From positions 58,924 to 122,923 of the IMG/VR virus record IMGVR_UViG_3300044970_001619: DNA of 64,000 nucleotides; one strand, written 5' to 3'. This DNA comes from a virus. Below are positions 19,601-27,251 of this stretch, one piece after another. The notes under the pieces were generated by a model. That model was not told where the DNA came from. It did no database searches and saw only the letters and a list, made by a program, of their open reading frames with translations. Positions within the stretch are counted from its first letter, which is position 1. Each line of letters opens with the position of its first letter. Both the position numbers and the translations under genes were made by a program.

Positions 19601-21066
19601 TCTGAAGAAGTTAATACTAATTCTTGGGTAGTGGATGTTGTTCCCTCAACAATCAAGTTGCCAAGGATTCTAACTGTTCCTGTAGAAACTCCTACGGTGG
19701 CAGGATTTATGAGTAATAAATTTCCACCACTAATAATATTTGTAGTAATTCCAATTGATTCAGTTACACTAGTTCCAACTCTTAAAACTGAAGCAGTTAT
19801 AATTCCTGTAGTATTAATGCTAATTGTTGTTGATACACCAAGTGCTGTAGTTGCTGTAGTTGCTGTACCTGTTAAGTTACCTACAAAACTTGAAGCAGTT
19901 ATAATTCCTGTAGTGTTAATGCTTGATGTTGTACCTAAACCAACTGCTGTAGTTGCTGTTCCAATTAAGTTACCTACAAAACTAGAAGCAGTTACAATTC
20001 CAGTAGTGTTTACACTTGATGTTGCAGTTAATCCTGAGGCAGTAGTTGCTGTTCCAGTTAAGTTACCTACAAAACTTGAAGCAGTTATAATTCCTGTAGT
20101 GTTTATATTAATACTAGAATTTACATTATTTGCTGTAGTTGCTGTAGTTGCTGTACCTGTAAGATTTCCAGTAAAACTAGAAGCAGTTATAATTCCTGTA
20201 GTATTAATGCTAATTGTTGTTGATACACCAAGTGCTGTTGTTGCTGTAGTTGCTGTACCTGTAAGATTTCCAGTAAAACTAGAAGCAGTTACAATACCTG
20301 TAGTGTTTACGTTAATAGTAGAACTTACATTGGATGCTGTAGTTGCTGTACCTGTAAGATTTCCAGTAAAACTAGAAGCAGTTATAATACCTGTAGTGTT
20401 TACGTTAATAGTAGAACTTACATTGGATGCTGTAGTTGCTGTACCTGTAAGATTTCCAGTAAAACTAGAAGCAGTTATAATTCCTGTAGTGTTTATATTT
20501 GATGTTGCAGTTAATCCAGAAGCAGTAGTTGCTGTACCTGTTAAGTTACCTACAAAACTTGAAGCAATTAAATTTCCTGTAAATCTTCCAGTACCAACAA
20601 CATCTAAATTATAATTTGGAGTCGTGCTTCCAATTCCCAACAAACCTGATGGGTTAAAAACAAGTTTACTGGATGGAACTACAACTGTTGAATAAGTACC
20701 AGCATTTGCTGAAGATGGAGTCAGAATTGGATAATAATAATTATTCTCGTCAATTGCAGATATTGTATTTTTTGCTACTCCAATGAGATCAGTACCAGAT
20801 CCCACAAAAGATGTTGCAGTTACTGAACCAGAAACATTTATATTCCCTAAAACATCAAGTTTTTCTTTTGGTTGAGTAGAACCAATACCAATAGAATAAG
20901 AACTTGAGAGAATTATATTTGAGTTTACCTTCCCACCGACAGAAAAATCTGTGCTAACAGAAAATAAAGGAGCATTTACCTGCAGAGTATCTCCACTCTC
21001 AATTAATGAAGTTCCTGCTATTCCAGTAAAATTTAGTTGATTTAAACCGAAACCTTTATCTGCCAT
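16606..21066 (-). CDS. Collagen-like fibre with internal lectin-like domain and S74 chaperone
   Basis: 1486 residues in clear modules. About 1-600 is a beta fibre with eight SF(V/T)GNL(T/I)GTATTA units. About 610-776 is a first (GTQ)n stalk. About 777-940 is a globular beta-sandwich (SSNWTAVLV..., YDGANIRYYKNSSLL) resembling concanavalin/lectin folds. About 941-1242 is a second stalk. About 1374-1486 is a peptidase_S74 intramolecular chaperone (SSDIKLKNNIENI, IGVIAQEIEKVLPEAV, LIEAIKEQQ). S74 domains drive trimerisation and cleave themselves before the Ser of the SD motif, with the nearby Lys. The mature fibre would therefore lose its last 110 or so residues. Confidence 0.88.
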   Translation of the reverse strand: MADKGFGLNQLNFTGIAGTSLIESGDTLQVNAPLFSVSTDFSVGGKVNSNIILSSSYSIGIGSTQPKEKLDVLGNINVSGSVTATSFVGSGTDLIGVAKNTISAIDENNYYYPILTPSSANAGTYSTVVVPSSKLVFNPSGLLGIGSTTPNYNLDVVGTGRFTGNLIASSFVGNLTGTATTASGLTATSNINTTGIITASSFTGNLTGTATTASNVSSTINVNTTGIITASSFTGNLTGTATTASNVSSTINVNTTGIVTASSFTGNLTGTATTATTALGVSTTISINTTGIITASSFTGNLTGTATTATTANNVNSSININTTGIITASSFVGNLTGTATTASGLTATSSVNTTGIVTASSFVGNLIGTATTAVGLGTTSSINTTGIITASSFVGNLTGTATTATTALGVSTTISINTTGIITASVLRVGTSVTESIGITTNIISGGNLLLINPATVGVSTGTVRILGNLIVEGTTSTTQELVLTSSDKLIAVASTIGNDIDLNGAGIGIGSTSVRKFIRWHYASNTLKSSENWNLESGKTYQINDTSVLTSTTLGSGVTISSIRSVSSGIITDRTELTSGQVSGSDYLLIYDVSDPTNLKKATIQNAALQGLQGTQGTQGLQGLQGTQGTQGTQGTQGTQGTQGLQGTQGTQGLQGTQGTQGTQGTQGLQGLQGTQGTQGAQGLQGLQGTQGTQGTQGSQGLQGTQGTQGTQGLQGTQGTQGTQGLQGTQGTQGTQGTQGLQGTQGTQGTQGTQGLQGTQGTQGTQGTQGLQGTSGTSGTSGSSNWTAVLVNVTRDSSDPTKFTKTGGSDSTWDSSVYSEQGFVLGAYISSRISSTSGSAIVGLGTNPSASSNQNFDYGMYLDNGDIKSIENGSVTGLGTTYEISDYLSVTYDGANIRYYKNSSLLRTVARSTGNALYLDSSIFTSNLAFEDLVFGPMGPQGTQGLQGLQGTQGTQGTQGTQGTQGTQGTQGTQGIQGLQGTQGTQGLQGTQGTQGLQGTQGTQGTQGLQGTQGTQGTQGLQGLQGLQGRQGTQGLQGLQGTQGTQGTQGTQGTQGTQGTQGTQGTQGLQGTQGTQGTQGLQGTQGLQGLQGTQGTQGTQGIQGTQGTQGTQGTQGTQGTQGTQGTQGTQGTQGLQGLQGTQGTQGTQGTQGTQGTQGTQGTQGTQGTQGLQGLQGTQGTQGTQGTQGTQGTQGLQGTQGTQGTQGTQGTQGTQGLQGTQGTQGLQGTQGTQGTQGTQGITGPVAGSSNQIVYKDSSNTVTGSSSLTYTGPVSGIGTLGIGTVITIKHNDTLNFGTLTFEGSAGQLFTITNNLTSGSIFSVSDSSGIPSIDVNADDTVLLAPYNGNVGIGTTNPTSKLFVGGEIRATGNVIAYYSSDIKLKNNIENIKNPIKKLMQINGVEFDWTDEYIQNKGGVDGYFIKKHDIGVIAQEIEKVLPEAVATRNDGEKAVKYELIVPLLIEAIKEQQIQINILKEKLTLIIGED
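17341..18243 (-). repeat. Second collagen-like stalk of the 1486-residue fibre
   Basis: About 300 residues of Gly-Thr-Gln, Gly-Leu-Gln and occasional Gly-Ile-Gln or Gly-Arg-Gln triplets encoded by 9-bp units. The stalk starts with MGPQGTQG, the only classical G-P-Q-like triplet, at its upstream border with the lectin-like domain. Confidence 0.93.
18739..19239 (-). repeat. First collagen-like stalk of the 1486-residue fibre
   Basis: About 165 residues of (GTQ/GLQ)n. It begins after the linker KATIQNAALQG, which is the same linker used in the fibre at the window's left edge. It ends in GTSGTSGTSG before the lectin-like domain. Confidence 0.93.
19800..20580 (-). repeat. Imperfect repeats encoding SF(V/T)GNLTGTATTA units
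   Basis: Eight imperfect direct repeats, spaced roughly 80-110 bp, encode TTGIITASSF(V/T)GNLTGTATTA with variable connectors such as NVSST or ALGVSTTIS. Close copies occur at 21545-22000 in the neighbouring gene, so the two loci offer long patches for recombination. Confidence 0.85.
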
Positions 21067-21079
21067 GAGAGTTTTTAAG

Positions 21080-21087
21080 TATTTATG
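21080..21087 (-). promoter_or_regulatory. Late promoter box CATAAATA
   Basis: CATAAATA on the minus strand in the 45-nt gap before the 1486-residue fibre, only 13 nt before its ATG. That is close for a late promoter, so the mRNA leader would be very short. Confidence 0.45.
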
Positions 21088-21111
21088 TTTTCATTTGAAA
21101 TGATAAATTAA

Positions 21112-22554
21112 TTATAATAAACTTCCTCTTACGAATCTATATGTGGTCACTCCATTTACTCCAGACTGAGGTGTAACTTGCAATTTACAGTCAGTCCCAT
21201 CCAAAGTTGCTCCAATTGCAACCAAAGCATTTTTGTTATACATAATGCCATAAGATTCAGCATTTGCAATAATGCCATCTTGCATAATTAAAACTTTTTG
21301 AACTTGAATACTGCTACTAAATCCAATATGAACAGAATACTCAACTAATTTGAAGTCTGTAGTTGTAATGGAAAAACTATCTATGGATGTAGTAATTCCA
21401 ACTGAAGCAATAAAATTACCAGTTCCTGTTTTTACTCCATAAGTTTCAACTTGTAATGGTGTATTTGTGGAAGTTGTTGCACTTCCAATCGTAGTTATGC
21501 CAGAGACATTCAATGAAGAAACAGATGCAAAACCACTAATTACATTTGTTGCTGTAGTTGCTGTGCCTGTTAAGTTACCTACAAAACTTGAAGCAGTTAT
21601 AATTCCACTAGTGTTTATATTAATACTAGAACTTACATTATTTGCTGTAGTTGCTGTTCCAGTTAAATTACCTACAAAACTTGAAGAAGTTATAATTCCT
21701 GTGGTATTGATGCTAATTGATGTTGATACTCCAAGTGCTGTAGATGCTATGGTTGCTGTGGTTGCTGTGCCTGTTAAGTTACCTACAAAACTTGAAGAAG
21801 TTATAATACCAGTAGTGTTAATGTTTATTTCTGTGGAAACACCAGAAGCAGTGGTTGCTGTTCCAGTTAAGTTACCTACAAAACTTGAAGCAGTTATAAT
21901 ACCAGTAGTGTTTATATTTGATGTTGCAGTTAATCCAGAAGCAGTAGTTGCTGTACCTGTTAAGTTACCTACAAAACTTGAAGCACTTACAGATCCAAGA
22001 AACTTACCATTTCCACTTACATCCAGTATTTCAGTTGGAGAATTACTTCCAATTCCAATATTTCCTGAAGAATATACAAATCCACTTGCTGCTCTAATTA
22101 AATTACCACTTCCGTGATACATTATTTGATTTGCTTGACCAGGCGCTTTTAGTGAAAATCTAATTGTCGCAATTCCAGTTTGATCGGAAACCCCAGAACC
22201 AACTGGATCTACTGACACAATATCACCAACTAAATTAAAAACATTAAAACTATTTGCTGCTCCTACTTGAATATTATCATCAAAAATAGTGAAAGAACCG
22301 GGAATTAAACCACCAGTCAATACCTGAGAAGATGCAATCCAATATCTTTTTCCCGGATTATTTTTATTGGCAACGAGTAAATATTGATCACCAGATATTG
22401 AAGGTGGTGCTGGATTTGCACCAACTGAAGAAGGACCAACCAATGGATCTCCGAGATCTGGCTCTGCTTGATTTAATCCTAAAAATTCATATCTATCGGA
22501 TGTGATTCCTGTTCTTGTTTCTTTTTTAACTCTTCCGGAAGTGTAATTATACAT
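21112..22554 (-). CDS. Tail-fibre protein of cassette 2, without a collagen stalk
   Basis: 480 residues. The N-terminus (YNYTSGRVKKETRTGITSDR, then LNQAEPDLGDP) is shared with the 682-residue fibre at 27248, so both probably attach to the same partner. The middle holds five SSFVGNLTGTATTA units, and the C-terminal 120 residues are a compact beta domain (ASVGITTSIDSFSITTTDFK, VQKVLIMQDG). It is the short, stalk-less member of the fibre trio. It lies 5 nt after the 117-residue gene. Confidence 0.82.
   Translation of the reverse strand: MYNYTSGRVKKETRTGITSDRYEFLGLNQAEPDLGDPLVGPSSVGANPAPPSISGDQYLLVANKNNPGKRYWIASSQVLTGGLIPGSFTIFDDNIQVGAANSFNVFNLVGDIVSVDPVGSGVSDQTGIATIRFSLKAPGQANQIMYHGSGNLIRAASGFVYSSGNIGIGSNSPTEILDVSGNGKFLGSVSASSFVGNLTGTATTASGLTATSNINTTGIITASSFVGNLTGTATTASGVSTEININTTGIITSSSFVGNLTGTATTATIASTALGVSTSISINTTGIITSSSFVGNLTGTATTANNVSSSININTSGIITASSFVGNLTGTATTATNVISGFASVSSLNVSGITTIGSATTSTNTPLQVETYGVKTGTGNFIASVGITTSIDSFSITTTDFKLVEYSVHIGFSSSIQVQKVLIMQDGIIANAESYGIMYNKNALVAIGATLDGTDCKLQVTPQSGVNGVTTYRFVRGSLL
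21545..22000 (-). repeat. Imperfect repeats encoding SSFVGNLTGTATTA units
   Basis: Five imperfect direct repeats with the same core as those at 19800-20580. At the DNA level several units are nearly identical between the two genes. Confidence 0.85.
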
Positions 22555-22559
22555 TTATA

Positions 22560-22913
22560 TTATCCTTTTGCAGTTTCTAAAACACTCAACACAATATTTA
22601 AATTATCATCAGAATTTGCCGAAACTTTAATTACATCACCAGTTTCCAACACAAGTCTTCCGTCTGGAATTAAATTTACAGAATCATTGGGGGGAACAGA
22701 AACATTATTTGCAAATTTATAATCAGTGGGAGATTCTGTGCTTCTAGAATGAACAGCAGTCACTGTATAAGTGGTTGATCCTGTTGAGACATTTGTTACT
22801 TGTGCCAAAATTACAATTGAAGCAACTCCAGATGGACAAGTATAAATTCCAACGTTGGAAGTGGTTAAATTTTTTCTTACAGTTTTAAATGTATTAAGTG
22901 CTACTACTGCCAT
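22560..22913 (-). CDS. Small virion beta protein of cassette 2
   Basis: 117 residues, a paralogue of the genes at 4398 and 29299. It shows NTFKTVRKNLTTSNVGIYTC, VILAQVTNVS, HSRS and DGRLVLETGDVIKVSA. It lies 1 nt after the beta-helix gene and 5 nt before the fibre gene, so all three are likely made together. The conserved position suggests it joins or caps the two large neighbours. There is no direct evidence of function. Confidence 0.8.
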   Translation of the reverse strand: MAVVALNTFKTVRKNLTTSNVGIYTCPSGVASIVILAQVTNVSTGSTTYTVTAVHSRSTESPTDYKFANNVSVPPNDSVNLIPDGRLVLETGDVIKVSANSDDNLNIVLSVLETAKG

Positions 22914-22914
22914 T

Positions 22915-25900
22915 TTATCTTCCTAATGCAATGAGTAAAGGTGTTACTGTATTTAACAAACTTTGACTGAAGGATCTTCCACTAATGGTTCCAGTTAATT
23001 GATTGATAACTACTCCCTCACCAATTCTAAAGTTTCCTGACTGGTCAGTACTAGTATAAACAACTTCTCCTCCATTTATCCTAACGACTTCATTCTGTTG
23101 TCTTGTCACACCACCTTTAGATGGTCTTGCAGATTCAATTGCATTGCCTGCTCCTATATATTCAAATGATATTGTAGATGCAACCTGCAAACTCATTCTA
23201 GAGAAATAAGCAGTAGTTCCTGCACTGACTGTATTATTTAGATTTTCAGTTAATGTGATAGTTGAAATGCCAGCAGATGGTAAAGTTGCACCATCAACTT
23301 TATAATATATTGGTGCAAGATTTGCAGAAGCAGTTGCCGTAACCCCAGCACCAGGACCACTGATCGTTACAGTTGGTGCAGTTACATATTGATTACCAGT
23401 ACTAATAACATTAATTGAAACTACTTTTCCATTTTCAATTACAGGAAATGCCTCGGCAGTAATTCCATTTGGACCAGTTGGAGAACTAATTGTAACAGTT
23501 GGTTCCGATGTATAACCAGAACCACCATCAGTGACACTTATAGATTCAACAGAATAATATAAGTTTCCAAAATAAATTGCTTGCCCTTGATATGGTCTAT
23601 TGGTTCCCAAACCAGAAACTGTAATTATATTTTGACCTATAGTAGCATTTGTATTTGCAGTTCCAGTATATCTAAAAATTGATCTACTAGAGTAATCCCC
23701 TACACCATTTGAATATAATCCATAAGTTCCGAATGAATTGTTAGAATTGGTAATATCACACTGACCACCAGAAGATGTATAAATCGCAATATCATCACAA
23801 ATTGTAAAGATAGAAACTAATTGAGCATAACCACCATTGGTAATTGACACTCCAATACCACCTTGATTATATTGTGTATAAGAATCAACACTCATAGAAC
23901 CTTGAATGCCATTATCAATTTCATCTCCAGGTTCTGCATCAAAACCATTTACCTTTAATCCAATGCTATTTGGTATAAAATTTGTGCAGTTGCGAATATA
24001 AGGACCTTTTGAAATAATTCCGACACCAGGTGAGAACGTTGTTCCTTCAAGTTTTGTGCTGGACCAATTGTTACTTGATTGTCCATCATATGCTGATGGT
24101 AGTGTTGTATTAATTCCTGCTCCACCAAGAGCACTCAAACCATCATTAATTATTGTAGTCACAATTCCAACACAAGAATATAATGCAGAAATTACATTTG
24201 AACAAGAATTTAAATTAGTATTAGATCCAGTTGCAGAATCTGCTTGAATGGAAACATCCTTTACTTGTGTATAATAAGACTGATAATTTCCACCACTTGT
24301 TTTTGCAAAAGAAACATTATTAATACAAGACCTTGCAATTCCTACTGCATAATTAAAGGCATCTATTGTTTCGGTTTTAAATCCAACAATATTCTGAAGT
24401 GCTCCTCCTGCAGTGTAATATGATTTTCCTGCAACCACACACTTAGAATTTCCACCCCTTGTAATGTCATGGCATACTGCCTTTAATGCAGATACAACAC
24501 CTTTTCTAATTGTACTTATTCCAGAATTAAATATAGGATTTTTATAATCTGTGCTGGTTAAATATCCTACAGTTTCTTCAGAAATAAAATCAAGATTCAT
24601 ACGAATCATTCTTGCAGCATCAAAAAATCTATGAGTAGAAACTCCAGCAAGTGGTTGAAATGATACTACCGATGCACCATTTGTTGATGGAGCACCAACA
24701 AAACTTAAATCTGTTAAATGACATCCATTATTAACGTGGAATAAATCAAGTCCAGTGTTTTGTGGTGAAACTAAACAGTTACGCAACTCTGTTCCTTCCA
24801 CTGAAACATCTTTTGATAAAACTATTGGATTATTTTCAACATAAGTTCCTGGAAAAACTTTAATTGTATCTCCAGGTAAAGCAAGTGCTGCTGCTGCTTT
24901 TATAGTTTTCTTTGCATCATTATTCAACAATCCAGTGTTTGAATCATTTCCTTCAAAGGAAACAAAGATTGTTTTTCCTATAGTAGTGCGAATTCCTACA
25001 TTAACTATTCCCTTTCCTGCTGTTTGTGTAGATGTTAAAGTAAGACCGGTCCCAATATTAATTTGAGTTACAATACCTACTATGGATTCCCCATTTCCAA
25101 GATAATTATTAGTGAAAATTGTTGTTGCAGTTAAAAGACCAACAGTAGCAGTTCCAGAAACACGAACATCAGTTGCGGTTAAAAATCCTATAGTAGCAAT
25201 ACCAACAGAGGCAAATCCTACAGTTGCAATACCAATTGATGCAAGTCCGACATTTGCATAACTAATTGTTGCAATTCCAATAGAAGCAGCAGCAGCAACT
25301 ATTCCTCCACTAAAATTACCAGAAAATGTACCTGCAGTTAATATTCCCGATACTCGTACATTTGTAAAAGTTCCAAATCCTATTGTTGCAATTCCAATTG
25401 ATGCTGCAGTTCCAACCAATAAACCCGATGTAATCCTAGTATTATTAATAAAATCAAGGGTTGCATCATACGAAGATAATGTATTAAGACCAGTGAGTGT
25501 ATTTGCAGTAACAATTCCCAAAGTTGCATTGGGTGAATTTAAATTAGTTGCAGTTAAAAATCCAACAGTAGCAGTTCCAGAAACACGAGCATTAGTTGCT
25601 GTTAAGAACCCAATTGTAGCAGCACCTGATATTCTGACATTTGTAAATGTTCCAAATCCAATCGTTGCAACTCCTACAGAAGCAAACCCAATTGATGCTA
25701 AATTGGTTACATTTAAGTTAGTTGTTGTTGTTAAACCAGAAACACCTAAAGTTCCAATTGTACCAATGTCACTAATATTTAAATCAACACCAGAAACTGT
25801 TCCACCAGAAAGATTGACTGCTGTAGTAGCAGTAGCAGCATTTCCTCCAATACTAATATTCTGAAAACTTCCAGGAGTAATAATGTTTGCAGTGTTTGCT

Positions 25901-26337
25901 GTTCCTACATTAATGTCGTAAAATCCCTCTAACCTTTCGGAAGGAACTATACCACCTGTAATATTTGATGCATCAGTCAAAGCATCAGAAGAAGAAGCAG
26001 AATCAACAGAAATTGGATAATGACCAGATAATCTTGCACTGCTGATTGTTCCTGCAGCAATATTTGCAGCATTCGTAAGTATATTTGCACTATTTACATC
26101 AATTCCATAATAACCAGATAATCTAGAACTACTAATAAATCCACCAGTTATATTCGCAGCATTATTTAATCTATCAGCAGTTGCTGCGTTTCCTTGTAGA
26201 GTTCCAACAAACTTATCTGCGGTTATAGTTGTAGCACCAACTATTCCACTATTCTGTAAATTGAGATTATCTCCAGGTGCTAATTCCTCAATCTGTTGAG
26301 TTGTTGGATTTGCTATAAGTGGAAATCTGTCCGTCAT
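22915..26337 (-). CDS. Beta-helix tail protein of cassette 2 with repeat-rich N-terminus
   Basis: 1140 residues. The first 440 or so are degenerate beta repeats (ASIGIATIGFGTFTNVRVSG, TATVGFLTATN). Then IFVSFEGNDSNTGLLNND opens a right-handed beta-helix (GTYVENNPIVLSKDVSVEG), interrupted by a 150-residue helical-looking insertion (GKSYYTAGGALQNIVGFK, SCINNVSFAKTSGGNY) that the 604- and 914-residue paralogues lack. The C-terminus has TSTDQSGNFRIGEG and ends LLIALGR. It is probably a tail adhesin. Confidence 0.82.
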   Translation of the reverse strand: MTDRFPLIANPTTQQIEELAPGDNLNLQNSGIVGATTITADKFVGTLQGNAATADRLNNAANITGGFISSSRLSGYYGIDVNSANILTNAANIAAGTISSARLSGHYPISVDSASSSDALTDASNITGGIVPSERLEGFYDINVGTANTANIITPGSFQNISIGGNAATATTAVNLSGGTVSGVDLNISDIGTIGTLGVSGLTTTTNLNVTNLASIGFASVGVATIGFGTFTNVRISGAATIGFLTATNARVSGTATVGFLTATNLNSPNATLGIVTANTLTGLNTLSSYDATLDFINNTRITSGLLVGTAASIGIATIGFGTFTNVRVSGILTAGTFSGNFSGGIVAAAASIGIATISYANVGLASIGIATVGFASVGIATIGFLTATDVRVSGTATVGLLTATTIFTNNYLGNGESIVGIVTQINIGTGLTLTSTQTAGKGIVNVGIRTTIGKTIFVSFEGNDSNTGLLNNDAKKTIKAAAALALPGDTIKVFPGTYVENNPIVLSKDVSVEGTELRNCLVSPQNTGLDLFHVNNGCHLTDLSFVGAPSTNGASVVSFQPLAGVSTHRFFDAARMIRMNLDFISEETVGYLTSTDYKNPIFNSGISTIRKGVVSALKAVCHDITRGGNSKCVVAGKSYYTAGGALQNIVGFKTETIDAFNYAVGIARSCINNVSFAKTSGGNYQSYYTQVKDVSIQADSATGSNTNLNSCSNVISALYSCVGIVTTIINDGLSALGGAGINTTLPSAYDGQSSNNWSSTKLEGTTFSPGVGIISKGPYIRNCTNFIPNSIGLKVNGFDAEPGDEIDNGIQGSMSVDSYTQYNQGGIGVSITNGGYAQLVSIFTICDDIAIYTSSGGQCDITNSNNSFGTYGLYSNGVGDYSSRSIFRYTGTANTNATIGQNIITVSGLGTNRPYQGQAIYFGNLYYSVESISVTDGGSGYTSEPTVTISSPTGPNGITAEAFPVIENGKVVSINVISTGNQYVTAPTVTISGPGAGVTATASANLAPIYYKVDGATLPSAGISTITLTENLNNTVSAGTTAYFSRMSLQVASTISFEYIGAGNAIESARPSKGGVTRQQNEVVRINGGEVVYTSTDQSGNFRIGEGVVINQLTGTISGRSFSQSLLNTVTPLLIALGR

Positions 26338-26445
26338 TACTTATTGCTGGTACTTTTTTTCTTATAATATATAGGTTTCATTCTATGGAGCATTTTTAAA
26401 CAGTTCCAATATTAACAGTAGAAGAAGATATTTTTCTAATTTATA

Positions 26446-26474
26446 TCTATAGAACCAATTTGGGGTCCTGTCAA
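26446..26474 (-). promoter_or_regulatory. Possible host-type promoter upstream of cassette 2
   Basis: TTGACA (26469-26474), 17 nt, then TATAGA (26446-26451), followed by a late-like TATAAATT (26438-26445). It lies about 105 nt before the ATG at 26337. The -10 is weak and lacks the TGC seen in the other early promoters. The rest of 26338-26486 shows no gene. Confidence 0.35.
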
Positions 26475-26486
26475 CCAATTCAATTC

Positions 26487-26913
26487 TTAAGAAAACAGTT
26501 CAACCCAAGAATGTATGGTTTTACCCCAGTCATAATGCTCTCTTGCATAATGTTGTATCTCTTCACATTTTTCTTTATATTCCTTTGGATTATCTTTATA
26601 GTATAGTAAATTTTTTCTAGTTTCGTTTAGAAATCCTAATTCATCTAAAGGAACTAAAATTCCTCCACCATGTTTTCCATTTTCTTCAAAATATCCAACA
26701 GGAGTTCCTATAACAAGTTTGCCAGTCCTCATTTGTAATGACTGAAACGTGCTCATTGCAAATTGCATCAGAATCTTCATGACCATAATGAATAATATAG
26801 TGCCCACGAGCACTCATCATCTTACAAAATTTAACTACTTTTTGAGTATATGCACAGGCATTAAAATCTTTACTAGAAACCGTGTGCGGTAAACCAAGAA
26901 CATGAAATCTCAT
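26487..26913 (-). pseudogene. Collapsed glycosyltransferase remnant
   Basis: Two fragments in different frames. From ATG at 26913, MRFHVLGLPHT...ACAYTQKVVKFCKMM, then GHYIIHYGHEDSD and VSVITNEDW match the N-terminus of cyanophage glycosyltransferases. Near 26712-26732 the similarity jumps to another frame: RTGKLVIGTPVGYF, GGILVPLDELGFLNETRKNL, then a C-terminus with YAREHYDWGKTIHSW. The middle of the enzyme is missing and the frame is shifted, so an internal deletion is inferred. The catalytic core is gone. Homologues may glycosylate virion or host surface components. Confidence 0.75.
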
Positions 26914-26942
26914 AATAAAAAGTATCTTCAGTATATATTATA

Positions 26943-27251
26943 TCACGGTTTTGGATATTTTTGCTTTATTTTATCAATCTCTGCTTTCCAAGCATCATAA
27001 CCACCATGATATAAGAGATCAAATTGATCAGCAAAAGATGGATATTCTATTGCTCTAAGTCTTTGATATTCATTGTGATCATATTCTGCTTGAAGTCGTT
27101 GCATCTCTGCTTCAATTTCTTCAAAAGTTGGTTTTGGAATATCTTCAGAAAACCACTTTAATTGTTCATAATCACAATCAATACAAAACCATTGTGATTT
27201 TGGTGCTAAAGATGAAATTGCCTTATAAAAAAAGTTTGATTCTATTGTCAT
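26943..27251 (-). CDS. Tail-fibre assembly chaperone-like protein
   Basis: 102 residues. The C-terminal half (EYQRLRAIEYPSFADQFDLL, then YHGGYDAWKAEIDKIKQKYP) is the hallmark of small phage proteins encoded beside tail fibres (pattern R...YP...DQLD.L.H.......W...I..vK..yP), often called tail-assembly chaperones. The N-terminus has FCIDCDYEQL. Its ATGA overlap with the 682-residue fibre gene ties its translation to that fibre, its probable client. Confidence 0.75.
   Translation of the reverse strand: MTIESNFFYKAISSLAPKSQWFCIDCDYEQLKWFSEDIPKPTFEEIEAEMQRLQAEYDHNEYQRLRAIEYPSFADQFDLLYHGGYDAWKAEIDKIKQKYPKP

Noticed and set aside
19631-20614. Plus-strand 327-residue frame rich in Val/Pro opposite the fibre repeats
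   Set aside because: It is antisense to the SSFVGNLTGTATTA array, which makes it open by repetition; no homology is recognisable.
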